A DNA stretch of 64,000 bases from Muricea muricata (GCA_963855995.1 OY979729.1:9752115-9816114), one strand, 5' to 3'; counted from the first letter of the stretch, positions 49,577 to 61,553 are shown. Translations and numbers: made by a program. Notes: a model not told the origin generated them from the sequence alone.

Positions 49577-49885
49577 TGGCCGTTTTTATACTGGAGACGC
49601 ATATTATGCGTCTGGACGAACTATGTTCGGTTCTTCGTCTGAACAGACGCACTATCGACGATAGTTCGTCTAGACGTGTTATGTGTCTGAATGTATAAAG
49701 ACGGCACAAAGACGGATAATCCGACTATTCTGAAACCGTAATGCAAAAAGCCAGAAAAAATTATTAATTAATCTGGTTTGCCTGTGGTGGTTTGCCTGTT
49801 AGGTCGTCTGATTATGCGTCCCTTCTTTATACTAGACGAACAATATAGAACGACGCATTATGCGTCTCTGGTATAAAAACGGCCA
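49577..49885. mobile_element. 309-bp MITE with GACGCATAATGCGTC motifs
   Basis: The ends TGGCCGTTTTTATACTGGAG and CTGGTATAAAAACGGCCA are inverted. Several AGACGCAT, GACGCATTATGCGTC and TCGTCTAGACG palindromes lie inside. No coding frame. Confidence 0.75.
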
Positions 49886-50309
49886 TTATTATTAATTTAT
49901 TATTTGGAGACCCTAGGAATTGAAGCATTTCTTGGGGGAGGATACCCCCAAGCCCTCGCCTTCGGCACTGTCTCCCAGAAACTTTATCTTCACCATAAAA
50001 TGTTTTATAGTGAATGCCTGAGCTTCATTTTAGATCATTGCAAATCTCTAGATCACTGCTCTCTGTATTTCAAAAAGTTTCTTCAAGATTGCCTGAACAT
50101 CACGTTTCTCAACGTACTCAGTTAAACTATAAATTCATTTGCATGAACTTCACTTTACTTATCCAAGGTACGACATGCGAAGGGTAGGATAGAAAACATG
50201 CATCGGCTTTACACGTACGTGCACTATAAAATATTATATAATACCTTGTTAAATTCAGATCGTGTAATTGGTTGATTTTGGTCACGTGATGTCGAATAGA
50301 AAGTTCTAT

Positions 50310-50667
50310 TTCCCAAGAGTGCAATAGGAAAATACTATTGCACTCTGCAGAGTGCAAAAGTACTATACTTTTTTTACTATTGCACTCTTTCTGTTTTCAA
50401 TAAATCCCATCCGTCAAAACATTTCTCGGACGGTGATCTATTAATAAATTGTTTTTATTTGCAAAGCAATAGCCTATTTTGGTATTATATAAAACAAATA
50501 ATGAATGTTTTTATTCGTGCAATAGTAAGAATATTTTCATTCGGTGAAAGATGAAATGTTCTATTCAACTCGGCTATCGCCTCGTTGAATAGAACATTAT
50601 ATCTTTCACCTCATGAAAATATTCTTACTATTGCACTCATAAACATTCATTATTTGTGTATTATATG
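50310..50667. repeat. Foldbacks upstream of the CD36-family gene
   Basis: A 186-bp hairpin (50482-50667) pairs TATTATATAAAACAAATAAT and AATAGTAAGAATATTTTCAT with their complements. Just left of it (50315-50390), ACTATTGCACTC and its complement GAGTGCAATAG recur four times. The block ends about 220 bp before the start codon and may affect the promoter, which was not located. Confidence 0.7.
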
Positions 50668-50890
50668 GCGAAAGAAGTACCATGAGTTAGACTATGGACC
50701 CACTTTAATAAAAAAAAAAGACTGGCATTGATCATGATAGAACTTGCTTGATACACAGTGTGTCATGACACGTGAGTGTCACATGAGTAGTATAATATTA
50801 CCATGATAATAATTCTGCTTTGTAAACCCTTGTTATGTATTATATAGGGCAAGTCGAAAGGTGATTATAAATTGCAAAGACGTTTCAAAC

Positions 50891-52471
50891 ATGAGATGCT
50901 GTCGTTGTTGTGGTCCCAAGACAAAATATTCTATCCTTCTTTTTTGCGGTTTAGTCCTGATCGCGTTACCTTTGGGTTTTCACGATTTTATCAACCAAAA
51001 AATTAAAGATGAGATCGCAGACAATGTGAAAATAGCTCCAGGGTCAGAAGTCTACGACCAATGGAAGAAACCTACGATTCCCATATACCTAAAGATCTAC
51101 ACGTTCAGCATTGCTAATCCTGGTGAGGTGATGGCAGGACAGCCACCGTTTGTGGAAGAAAAAGGCCCTTATTCTTATCGGGAAAGCAGAGAAAAAATAA
51201 ACATCACCTGGGGGGAAGATGAAGTAAACTACGACCAAGTGACCCATTACAAGTTCGACCCTGCAATGTCGTGTGAGGATTGTGATGATGAAAAAGACAA
51301 GATAACATCAGTAAATATCCCATACGTGACAATCTTACAGAAGTTGAAATCGTTTGTTGATTCAGAAACCCTAGACGAAATAGTGAGTGGAATACTGACT
51401 TATTTAAAAGAAGATGTGTTTCAAACAAAAACAGTGAAACAGACAATATGGGGGTATAATGAAACCATGTTTGAAGATTATGATAAGTTTCGTGAGGAGG
51501 TAGGTAGAATATTAGGGAAAGGAGTGGAAAATCGATTACCCAAAGTACCTTCCGTATTTGCCCTGCAGCCAAATCCCAACTTTGACGGCAACACGACGGT
51601 CAACACTGGTGCAGGTGATATTGACCGTGTTGGCTGCTACCAGAGGTGGAAAGACAACTTTGGATCGCTCAGCATTTGGCATTCTTCCTATGCAAATATG
51701 TTAAATGGCACAGACGGTGCGATTTACAAACCTGATATTTCAAAGGATGACACGTTGTACATTTTTATTACCCAACTGTGCCGTTCGTTAAATGTTAATT
51801 ATCTTGGTGAGAAAACGATACGAGGCATTGATGGTTACCAGTTTCACCCACCAACATATCTGTTTGAGAGCGGCAGTATTAACCCAAATAATAAAGGTTT
51901 TTGTAACCCAAATTGTTTGCCGTCAGGCTTATTGAGTGTGAATGCTTGTGTTCCGTTTAATGCGCCAATTGTCGTTTCCCAGCCACATTTTCTTAATGGG
52001 AACAAGTCTTTACAGAAAATGATACGGGGATTACATCCTGACGAAGAAAAGCATGACACATTCCTAAGCTTAGAACCGAGGACTGGAGTCTTGTTACAAG
52101 CATCGAAACGCCTCCAGTTTAATATACATGTTGAGCCAATGGCCGGCATACGTGACATACAAAATGTCAAGGCTGCCCAAATTCCAATAATGTGGATTGA
52201 TGAACATGTTTCCATCGATGCAGGCAATGCTAACAAGCTTAAAAAGAATGTGTTAAACAAGTTGGAAATTATCAAATGGTTCGAGATTGGCTTGTATATT
52301 CTTGGTGGTTTGATGGTACTGATTGCAATTATATTGTTTATAAGGTTATGTTACCGAACAAAAAAGGGCACTAATATGAGGCTGGTGTCAGAAGGGAATG
52401 GTGCGCCAAATTATGGCTCTAATGGACACACAGACAGTTTAAACCCCTCGTTGATTAATGCAAGTGATTAA
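50891..52471 (+). CDS. CD36/SCARB-family scavenger receptor, single exon
   Basis: The 526-residue product has the full CD36-family layout. A Cys-rich N-terminal tail (RCCRCCG) precedes a membrane segment (about 13-30). A long extracellular or luminal domain follows, with N-glycosylation sites (NIT, NET, NTT, NGT, NKS) and the family's Cys-rich stretch CNPNC...NAC before VSQPHFLNGN. A second membrane segment (about 463-487) leads to a cytosolic tail ending LINASD. Family members bind lipids, lipoproteins or pathogen surfaces at the cell surface or in lysosomes. The ligand cannot be told here. The start is the first ATG in frame (50891); an upstream in-frame stretch begins only with GTG and is not needed. 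The coding region has no intron, which is unusual for this family, where multi-exon genes are the rule. It is intact, so it looks functional. A spliced 5' UTR is possible (an AG at 50847). Confidence 0.92.
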   Translation: MRCCRCCGPKTKYSILLFCGLVLIALPLGFHDFINQKIKDEIADNVKIAPGSEVYDQWKKPTIPIYLKIYTFSIANPGEVMAGQPPFVEEKGPYSYRESREKINITWGEDEVNYDQVTHYKFDPAMSCEDCDDEKDKITSVNIPYVTILQKLKSFVDSETLDEIVSGILTYLKEDVFQTKTVKQTIWGYNETMFEDYDKFREEVGRILGKGVENRLPKVPSVFALQPNPNFDGNTTVNTGAGDIDRVGCYQRWKDNFGSLSIWHSSYANMLNGTDGAIYKPDISKDDTLYIFITQLCRSLNVNYLGEKTIRGIDGYQFHPPTYLFESGSINPNNKGFCNPNCLPSGLLSVNACVPFNAPIVVSQPHFLNGNKSLQKMIRGLHPDEEKHDTFLSLEPRTGVLLQASKRLQFNIHVEPMAGIRDIQNVKAAQIPIMWIDEHVSIDAGNANKLKKNVLNKLEIIKWFEIGLYILGGLMVLIAIILFIRLCYRTKKGTNMRLVSEGNGAPNYGSNGHTDSLNPSLINASD

Positions 52472-52645
52472 GTATAAACAATTGTTCCCTATAGTTTGTT
52501 ACAGACAATGTGAGTTGCTTGATTGGGAGGGAATTCAATTGCCAACATATGGTCACCTTTTTACATGGAAACCTTATCCTAGAGTCCATGTGATATGTAA
52601 TCTCATTAGTCAATACTAAATTCATAGCCCACCAATCTCTTTATG

Positions 52646-52651
52646 ATTAAA
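52646..52651 (+). terminator. Possible poly(A) signal of the CD36-family gene (ATTAAA)
   Basis: ATTAAA 175 bp after the stop, in AT-rich DNA. A sequence match only. Confidence 0.3.
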
Positions 52652-53043
52652 GCATTCCCCTTAAAACTTTGTTGGCTGTCTTACTGGCATGAAAAAGCTT
52701 AAAGTTGTTAGGAGAACACTATTTCCCCTGTCCCATTGCTAATAGATGGTCATTCTGACTAACTTTTTTTCATCTCTCGTGTTATTTTTTATACCACTGA
52801 TTACAGAATGCAATCATGGTCAACACTGGCATTACGATTAGGTTATTTAGCCTATGAGAAAAATTAGGTTTACCAAATTAAGGTGGGAGTTATGCACAAA
52901 TGTTTGGCAGCGATAAATCAGGATTTTTATATTTACAAATTTTTATATGACCTGCAAACAAAAGAAACAATTATTATGGTGTAACAAATTAGTGTAACAA
53001 ATTATTAATGTTAGTTTAAATATGATTGTATTTAACTGACTAA
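52652..53043. other. Intergenic, no recognised feature
   Basis: AT-rich spacer with no supported gene or repeat. Confidence 0.4.
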
Positions 53044-53288
53044 AGGCGCTGTAACACGGTGCAATTCTTTTTGCAACTTGCAACGCAATTCTACTCTTAA
53101 GAGATGTAAATTATACCGGTATTCCGGTTTCCTCCAGAAATATATTAAATAAATTTCTGACAAATGTTTGGTATGTTAAAAATATATTAGCAAACTGTGA
53201 TGGAAACATGTATTTGCTAATTTTACATCACCCAAGAGCAGAATTTCATTGCAAGTTGCAAGAAAAATTGCACCGTGTCACATGGCCT
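53044..53288. mobile_element. MITE A, 245 bp
   Basis: AGGCGCTGTAACACGGTGCA and TGCACCGTGTCACATGGCCT are inverted and flanked by TAA (53041-53043, 53289-53291). It is longer than the 61554 copy by an extra AT-rich and TACCGGTATTCCGG-bearing piece near 53112. Confidence 0.8.
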
Positions 53289-53506
53289 TAATAGAGACAA
53301 TTATGTATTTTGGTAATTGCTGAAATAAAAGCATTGAAAATCATTGGTGACAATTAATGTTTTAGATAAAGATTGGTTGTTTATAACATATTGACAAACA
53401 TTTAGCCTGATGGTCGTGAGCAGAAGGGCTAGTTGCAGACAATCAGGACTGTGTGACTTTAACCTCGTGAAGGTTAAAATGCATTTTGTCACGTAGTTAC
53501 AGTTTA

Positions 53507-53668
53507 GGGAATGGACAATAGGATAATTATGCATTTCATCACCATGATCCCAGCCAGTCAATTGCATTTTCTGGCCAATACCAATGCTGAACTGGCTGAT
53601 TGTGGTCAGTAAACTGCATTAAAAACAGTCTCTTGTTGCTCTGCTTAGTGGTCTTACTGTCCATTCCC
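53507..53668. mobile_element. MITE with the D core, 162 bp
   Basis: The ends GGGAATGGACA(A/G)TA are inverted. The core, from AGCCAGTCAATTGCATTTTC on, is shared with MITE D at 19498, so two termini types surround one core. Confidence 0.65.
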
Positions 53669-54374
53669 AATAATGTGGTGTAGTTAGTTGGAGGCCGTGA
53701 TAGCCCATCGGCAGTATAATGACGCAGACAGCCTTGTTCCCGGCGCTTTGATGGCTCGCCGAATTTGTGCGGGACAAGCGCATGGGAATTTTTTGCAGAC
53801 TGGCTTGATTTTTCACTTCTCGATCCCACATGAGTTATCTCGCTCGCGTCACGTGATGTCGTAACATGTCAAAGCGCCTGGGGACAAGGCAGACATAAAG
53901 GCAGAAACAAACCAATTTTAATATTTCACCTCTGGTTTGGAAATATGCCAGCCATCAGCTTTACCCCACATACTTCCTACCACTACCCCTTGCTTACCTT
54001 AACCCTGCAATCTTCTTCCATCAGTCTAAAATACTTCCTCCAATAACTCCTCCTCCTAAATATCTCTTGCAATTACCCCTATCCCTACATACCTACATAA
54101 TATTAATTACCCCAACTTTAAATACCTCCTGTAATTATCCCTCTCCCCAAAATATCCCACAAGCCCTCCCCCCCCCCCCACCTCCTGGCGAAAACGGTGC
54201 CTAAAAAAATCGATTACATATTATTACTGTTCGAGCCCAGTACCTGCTTGCGCGGTAGCATGGCTGAATGTGGCGAGAAAGTCGTCCAAAGTTAGTTTTG
54301 TAGTTTTTTCGAGCAGTTTTTGTCGTAAAATTGTTTAATCCAAGTGTCCGAAACCAACATGGAGTGACCGTGGG
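53669..54374. other. Upstream region of the phosphatase gene
   Basis: It contains a pyrimidine-rich stretch of CCTCC and CTTACC words (about 53950-54185, ending in a C11 run) and a presumed 5' UTR up to the ATG. A promoter was not identified. Confidence 0.4.
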
Positions 54375-57300
54375 ATGGCCTTGCAGTCTCCTTTGGTCTA
54401 CGGAAGGATTTTCGCGTCTCAAATCAGACAATTCGTTCCTCGTTTGTTGCGACAAGAAGGGCATGTATCTTGCAGACAAACCAGGCGATACACTCGTCTA
54501 GTCGCTGCTTATTGTGGATTTAGCAAGAACGTGGCGCCCTCAAACAAACAATTTGCTTTTGGAGAAGATGCCTTCTTCGTGGCAGAAGACCGGGCAAGAA
54601 ACGTATTAGGTAATGTGTTAAAATGTTAATCATTTACTCTGTGCAAGAATGCTTTTGTTGAGGAGGGAATTGTTCGAGTTTAAATTTGCGAGTTGAGTGA
54701 CATAATTCAGCATTTTTAACAGCCAAAAGTTTCGGTTAAACGATTTGCTGAGAATATGATAGGATTCTTGTTTCAGAGGTTTTCAAGAATGCTGGATACC
54801 TCAGATATAAGAAATCATTAATTTTGTTCGATATAATTTTGGCCATTATTACGTAATAGATGTTTTGAATAGCGGTTGCATCTTGCGGCAGATGGTAGAG
54901 TTAGAAGATATGCTCATACATTCGTTTATTTGATATGACAGTCTTCTTTTGCTTTGAAAGTAGACTGAACCTGACAAGCTTAATTTCATTACTTGTGAAA
55001 AATGTCTATAGTTTTGACACTGAACAGCATCTGTTATTGTTTACATGAGCACTATGTACATAATGGGCCACAAATTATGATGATTTGTACATGAGCTATT
55101 TAACACTTATTGACTGAGACCAAGGGAAACAGTATGTTTTGTGGGCCAGAGACTGTCGAAACATCGACAGTCGAGGGTCCACAAAACATACTGCTTTCCC
55201 GAGGTCTCAGTCAATAAGTATTTTATTATATACTGAGTGTCAAAAGAGAAGAAAAGTACCCCAAATCAATCAAACATGTGTAAAAAGGATTACCTTTTTC
55301 CTGACAAGGCTCCGTGAGGCTCTGTGGATTTGGTATTTACCGGTGAATAAAAGTAATGTCCACCGCTTAGCTACGTTGCCAGGGAGACAGTAGAATTTCT
55401 CCACTATCACGTGATACGTTCTTAACCAATAAGAAACAGGAATAGATGAACTTTGACATTCAGTATATAATAAATTACTTTGCCCTCACATAACCTCAAC
55501 CATGTAACATTTTTGAAAATTATAAAGGCGCTTTTACACTATGCAACTTGTGCCACAACCTCGCTCGTAGTTTTGTTGCGTCACAAGTTGCAAGCGAAAT
55601 TGCAAGGTGCAACATGCCTCGCAACATTTTTGTTGCAAGAAGCATTGCACGAAGTAGAATCAGGTTTTGCTTCTCACGATGATTGCTGCAGCACTGCAAT
55701 GCATTTTCTAGCGATTGCACAGTGTAACACCCCTCTTACAACTTGTAAATAGATGCCAGCCTCTACTGTGGTTACGAGACAAGTTGAAAGACACACCATT
55801 TAATATCCCTGATCATGAAACTTCAATTTGTAAAATAAATTTGTTACCAGACAAGTCATAGAGATTATAAATAACACTAGAGGGGAGATCGAGGGTGAAA
55901 TTTGGGAGCATGGCGATTGGGGGGGGGGGGGAATTCAAGTTCCGGATGTTCACTCATTCACGATGTCCCAGGCAAAAAAGTCATTTAAGACGAGTTTTTT
56001 TCTTTTTTTCCTCGTAAAAATATTGAAAATATCATTTCAGATTGTCTAAAGTATATAATAAAAACAATTGAAAAAGTACTATTTTGCCCACAAAACCGGC
56101 AAAACGACCTCAACAACGATGACGAAAAAAATTCATACAGATTTCTGCTGTTGCTAAGGTGGTTGCTAAGGAAGCATTAGCTCCAGCAATAAGCTCCCAG
56201 CTCTGCATCCGGGACTTGAATTTGCCCCCCAAAAAAACGTGTTCCCTTTTGTTTTCAATGAAAAAGATTACAATGCCTTCTCTAGTGTTATTTATAATCT
56301 CTATAAGACAAGTTGCATGTTGTAACAGTACCTTAATATAGCATTTTTTGTAAATGCTCATTGGCTGTTGATATAACTCTATGTCAACACGGAAGGAATA
56401 TTTCCAATCGCTTTATGAAACATTTTTTCCTTATTGATATATAGAACTTTATATCAATACTTGTAGAAATTGCCAAAACTTGAAAATTTTTGAAAATGCT
56501 TTGCCCATCATGTTCCCACACTCATTTTTCTACAGTCAACAAGGTAAATTTTTTTTTGTAATTGGGCGCCTAAATTGGGATATTATTAGTGATAACCTAA
56601 AACATGCTCAAGACCCAGCGGTCACATTTTTTTCAGATAAAAGTTAATACTTGCAAATGATTTAAATGCACATAGATAGCCAATCTTCAAAACCTTCAAA
56701 TGCACTGTCTTTTTCCAAGCAGGATCAAGCAATCCTGCATGCACAAGAAATAGAAATAGTACCAAGTGCTTTTACTATAATACCAAATGCCACAGACTAT
56801 ATCATTAATTAAAATAGTTAAAGATGATGTAAAGTCCATTCTGCGCATATTTTCTTGCATAGCAAAGTTTGTTTACATTTTTTGATATCATATTACACCG
56901 AGTATTCTCTGCTTGTTCAAATGTTTATCTAAGCGTGTTGATTGATGGACCTCATAAAAATATCTGGATTGCCAAACTTTATTGGCAATGTAATGGTCGA
57001 ACAATAAAGATTTAAGTTTCTTATTCCAGACTGAAAAATTGTTTTTAGAATTTTGCTATCTTGTGTCCTGATCACTTAAGACATCACATTTTTGTTGCAT
57101 TTTGTTGCTTGTCATTATACTTGTTGCTTGTCATTATACTTGTTGCTTGGGGCCTTGTCTTCCAAATTTTTGAAAGAGCATCTTCCATTTATGTTGAAAA
57201 GCTACTCGTAAACACATTTTTACCAGTAATATACCAGCCTAGCAATATATCAATAGTTATAGGCCTTTCTGCTATTCTGAAGCCTGTTTATAGAGCAAGT

Positions 57301-60139
57301 GAAAATAAACTTTGGGACACATTTCCAGGTGTTGCAGATGGCGTTGGAGGCTGGAGGAATTATGGGATAGACCCTGCAGTATTCTCGACAGCACTCATGG
57401 AGAACTGTAAACGCCTGATAGAACATGGTTTGCTAGATAACCCAACCCCTGTTAACATAATGACGGCAGGATACCATGATATTTCACAGAACAAGGAACC
57501 CTTGTTTGGTGAGCATTAGTTTACAATTACATTGTTATGTTGCTATTAAGGGACAAGGATCATCCCATCTTAACATTGTTCATTTTGTCTGGCCCTTTTG
57601 TGTTTCTGAAGATGATGTTGTATAACTTTATTTATACTGGATAGCTCTGTCAGTTCCGTAGTGTTATTCCTGGAGGTCCAGTAAGGATGATCTCTCATTG
57701 ATCCAATGTAACTACAGGAGGAAACCTAAACTAAGCTAACTTCATTTATTTATACTGGATAGCTCTATCAGTTCTAAACTGTTCTTCCTAGAGGTCCAGT
57801 AAGGATCATCTTTTATTGATCCAGTGTTACTACAGGAGGAAACCTAAACTAAACTAACTTTATTTATACTGGATAGCTCTATCAGTTCTAAACTGTTCTT
57901 CCTAGAGGTCCAAAAAGGATCATCTCATATTGATCCAATGTTACTACAGGAGGAAATCCAAACTAAAGTAACTTTATTTATACTAGATAGCTCTATCAGT
58001 TCCTTCTAAACTATTCTTCACAGGTAGCACCACAGCATGTATTGTAGTTTTGGACAAGAAGAGTAGCACCTTACACTCGGCAAATCTCGGTGACTCAGGA
58101 TTTCTTGTGATAAGAAACCAAAATGTTGTACATTCCTCACTGGGACAACAACATTATTTCAACACACCTTTTCAACTGGCTATCCCACCACCAGATCAAG
58201 AGGGAAATGTTATACAAGACAAGTAAGACACTTTATGACAATTTCAAGCACTCTATGGCAATTTCAAGGTCATAATTTGCAAATTCTGCATATAGGATAA
58301 ATATTACATTCACAGTACACCTGGAAATTGTTGCTAGTTTTGAGGTGAAAATGTCAACACATAATGCAAATATATACAACTTTTGCAAGGTCATACATGT
58401 ATTTTCAATATTTTCAAGCAGCGATAATGTTACATGGTTCTTTTAACAATAAGAAATCAACACTTTTGTGATTTAGTTCGCTTTAATAATTGTAAAAAAA
58501 TAACTTTTGATATCAGAACGATTCTATATCCTACTTGTTTTTTTACGTTTTTGCTACGTTCTCTTTTGTTCTTCCGTGCCCGCGGTCTACACTGTTTTCT
58601 TCAACACTTCATGTAACACTTATCTAGTTACAATAACGACAATTTGTAATTTTGCTAATTTCATCGTGTGATATCACTAATTCAGTTTATAATGCAAATT
58701 ATTCCTTTTTGTGTGGATGGAATATTTGTGATTTGTCATACTTTTTGTAGTCTGGATGCTGCAGAGGAGACAACGTTTGCTGTCAAGGAAGGTGACATAG
58801 TTGTCTTGGCGACGGATGGACTTTTTGATAATGTATCAGAAGAACAAATCATTGATGAGATTTCTAAACTGAAGGTAAATATCAGCAGTTCTAAATGGAC
58901 AATTTGCATAATAGACTAAAGCTCGGACTTGGCAGCAAAAACAATTTAGTTTTACTACAGTTAGAAAGAGCATCTTAAAATTTGTAGGATTGCAGATTTC
59001 AATTTTACCAGAATGCATTGCGATCTAAAATCTTTTAAAAAGCCAAATTAACGTCTTTTGAAGAACAGACAGAGAACAACAGGTTGTTTTCATATTTTTG
59101 TTAAAATTTCAATCCATTTCTTTGCTTCTTGTTATCTTTTCCCAGCTATTCTTACTTGATACCCGCAATGCATTCTGGTAAAATCCACATGTCGCCATCT
59201 TGTCCTGCCACCGTGAATTCGAGATGCAGTTCCAACTTATGAATAATTAAACCAATGTTATGTGAAGTATTGGGAGAAACTATAATTAGCAAAGTATCAG
59301 TGTTATGTGACAAATAGTAAACATAGCAAGAATTCAACAGTAAAAATACCACCACAGACAAAGGAATTTAGACTTGTTTGTTGGATTTTTTCTGCTTAGA
59401 GTACATGTCTAAAAGTAGACAATAGAGAAGTTCAAATTTGGCTTCCAAAACCTCTGCCGCTACCTTAATCTATCTTTCAGCCAATCAGATGTGCTGGACC
59501 TGCCCGATTAACCAATCAAATTGTTTAAAAATCGGGAAAAGGCAGCGGTAGTGGTAGAGGAAGTCAAATCTGAACCTCTCTAATATTAAAGGTCGACAGT
59601 AAGATGTGCACATTTGATCTTAGCGATTAGGACGTGGGTAAAGGGTAAAAAAAACTCACCCTTTGCTCGCACCTTACCGCCTGCTACGCAGGCTAATCTT
59701 ATCTTCAGTTTTAATTATTTGAAAGTTGATTGTAGTAAACGTTCTATACACTATGAGACTTTTAAACATTTATCCTTTTTGATATAAATTGTGTCTAGGT
59801 TCACTAACCTGATGCAACTAACAATAAGAATCAAAGAAGTAATGTAAAAATACTTAAGGTAGCGCCACCTTGAAATAATGCCTGTGGGCGGTTTTAATTC
59901 AAAATTGAAACCGTCCTAACATCTGTGGTTTTTAATTTTAGGACAACAGTGCTGAGTCGATTCAGTCGGCAGCCAATTCTTTGGCAAACTTAGCAAAGAC
60001 TTTATCATGTGACCCTAATTATCTCTCGCCGTTTGCGAAGCAAGCAAGGATGCAAGAGGGTATTGAGGTGATAGGAGGGAAACCTGATGATATCACGGTA
60101 CTTGTAGCTATTGTATCTCTAGCACCTACCCCTGTCTAG
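54375..60139 (+). CDS. PPTC7: PPTC7-like mitochondrial PP2C phosphatase
   Basis: Five exons, 54375-54609, 57329-57508, 58024-58222, 58751-58874 and 59942-60139, total 936 nt and give 311 residues, close to the usual length of PPTC7. All introns are GT...AG and the phases fit. Residues 1-50 are rich in Arg, Ser and Leu without acidic residues until the EG at 28-29, as in a mitochondrial presequence. PP2C metal-site motifs follow: ED near 66, ADGVGGW (81-87), GDSG (161-164), ATDGLFDN (225-232) and GGKPDDIT (291-298). The enzyme is a Mn/Mg-dependent Ser/Thr phosphatase; PPTC7 in other animals acts in the mitochondrial matrix and supports coenzyme Q synthesis and mitophagy control. That role is inferred from family membership. 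The introns carry repeats: MITE C and a MITE A relative in intron 1, a tandem array in intron 2, MITE B in intron 4. Confidence 0.95.
55101..55476. mobile_element. MITE C copy in phosphatase intron 1
   Basis: It matches 19811-20178 almost throughout, in the same orientation (TTAACACTTATTGACTGAGA to ACATTCAGTATATAATAAA), with an 8-bp hairpin-loop difference near 55158. Confidence 0.8.
55526..55733. mobile_element. MITE A relative in phosphatase intron 1
   Basis: AGGCGCTTTTACACTATGCA and TTGCACAGTGTAACACCCCT are inverted, with many GTTGCAA and TTGCAAC words inside. TAA precedes it, but the right flank does not match, so its border is uncertain. Confidence 0.55.
55734..57328. other. Remainder of phosphatase intron 1
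   Basis: No supported exon. A G12 run lies at 55920. A frame at 57061-57519 includes exon 2, but its upstream part is intron: the AG at 57327-57328 gives the correct phase and the family's VADGVGGW start. Confidence 0.5.
57608..58017. repeat. ~112-bp tandem repeat in phosphatase intron 2
   Basis: About 3.6 units with ACTTTATTTATACTGGATAG, GAGGTCCAGTAAGGAT and TACTACAGGAGGAAACCTAA. It is the reverse complement family of 2581-2990. The last, partial unit runs into TTCTTCACAG, the acceptor of the exon starting at 58024; full units read TTCTTCCTAG at that place. Confidence 0.85.
58223..58750. other. Phosphatase intron 3, no recognised feature
   Basis: AT-rich intron with no repeat or exon recognised. 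Confidence 0.4.
58987..59212. mobile_element. MITE B copy in phosphatase intron 4
   Basis: GCAGATTTCAATTTTACCAG and TGGTAAAATCCACATGTCGC mark the ends. The interior AATTAACGTCTTTTGAAGAA and ACAGACAGA match the left-arm copies. The 5' end is eroded. Confidence 0.7.
59213..59941. other. Remainder of phosphatase intron 4
   Basis: A short inverted pair (GGCAGCGG...CCGCTGCC type) lies around 59455-59550, probably a small decayed foldback. No exon is supported. Confidence 0.4.
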
Positions 60140-60419
60140 CGTTTGTAAATATTGATGATGGCCAGATTTTGAGGGCAGGTGGGCATGGGGAGGTGGGGCT
60201 GTGTGAAAGGGGGGAGGGGTTGGATGTGTGTGCCTCCCTAATGGTTGTTTCAGAACTTGCCTAAAAATTATGCTCTTCTTGATAAAGGGAAATTCTCTTA
60301 AGTCTAATGTGTATTCCAAGCCTAAAATTCAAGTCAATGAATGTCCATTTGTCGAAGAACATTGGCTGGGCTGAAACAGAAATACTCAGCGAACTTTTGG
60401 CAACTTTTAATATCATATT

Positions 60420-61243
60420 ATGGTCGCCAATCTGATTATGTTTAAACGAATAGAAAGCCTGATCGAATTGCATTCACGAGCCAACGTTTCGACACTCCAG
60501 TCCAATGTTTTCATCTGGAGTGACCTGATGTTGCAACTCTGTCTTTTACATACTCGAGGGATGAGGTCATTTGTCAAGATGCTGGAGCTATTCTTGTTGT
60601 AAGTAGCTGTCGTCATTTCTATTCAGAGCATGAATAGATTGGACCGATTGCATTATGGACAAAATTTTGAAAAAAAGTTGAAATAGAAAAAATTTCTTAC
60701 GACAGCATTGAAGAGCATCCTAAAATTAGTAAAATTCCAAAGTTTGGTTGCGAAACGTTGTAAAATGTGGAAAATGTAAGTCTGTGAAGATTGGAAATTT
60801 TGTATATTTTTGTATTACGCACGGAAAATTGATACCGACGTCGAGAAAACGGTATCAATTTTCCGTGCGTCATACAAAACTGTACAAAATTCGCAAACTT
60901 TGCAGGGCTATATTTTCCTCATTTTACAACATTTCGCATCCAAACTTTGCAATTTTACCATTTTAGGATGCTCTTCAATGCTGTGGTAATGAATTTTCCC
61001 ATTTCAACGTTTTTCAAAATTCTGTCCATAATGCAATCGGTCCGTTGATGGTAACGATTTACTAGGAGAATATTTCCACCTTTTTAACAAATGACCTCAT
61101 CCCTCAAGTATACAAGAAACAGCTGTGCAACATCAGATTACCCCTGATGAAGACACTAGACTGACTGGAGTGTCAAAACGTTTGGTCGTGCATGCAGTTC
61201 GATCGGACTCTGTATTCATTTAAACATAATCAGGATGGCGAAC
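60420..61243. repeat. ~820-bp foldback downstream of the phosphatase gene
   Basis: The outer matches TCTGATTATGTTTAAACGAA and its complement (near 61230) and GGGATGAGGTCATTTGT with its complement (near 61090) lead to a perfect-looking inner hairpin, CGCACGGAAAATTGATACCG at 60820 to 60869. Arms of about 390 bp are diverged. No coding frame; probably an old non-autonomous element. Confidence 0.75.
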
Positions 61244-61553
61244 GAAACATGATAGTTCTGACTTCATAACTTTTCGCATTTTGTGCCAGTTTTTGTCTAG
61301 CCTAGCGTTTTTAGGCTAGAACTACAAAACGCTGCAGATGGGTGGGGGTATTGATTAAATTATCAATACAAAACCGGTAAAAAAATAACTGCTAACATTT
61401 CGTCACTTTGCAATAAATCTTGGATGTAAGTCATAAATTTTAGTGCGAGCTGGAACACAGCTTAAATGTATTTGAATACTAAAGAACAGCGACTCCGAGT
61501 AATATCTTAAAATTTGAATGGCTTTATACATTTCAAAGTTTTATTCGGAGTTA

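Noticed and set aside
57061..57328. Upstream coding extension of phosphatase exon 2
   Set aside because: The frame is open by chance in the intron. Splicing 54609 to 57329 gives correct phase and the conserved GVADGVGGW.
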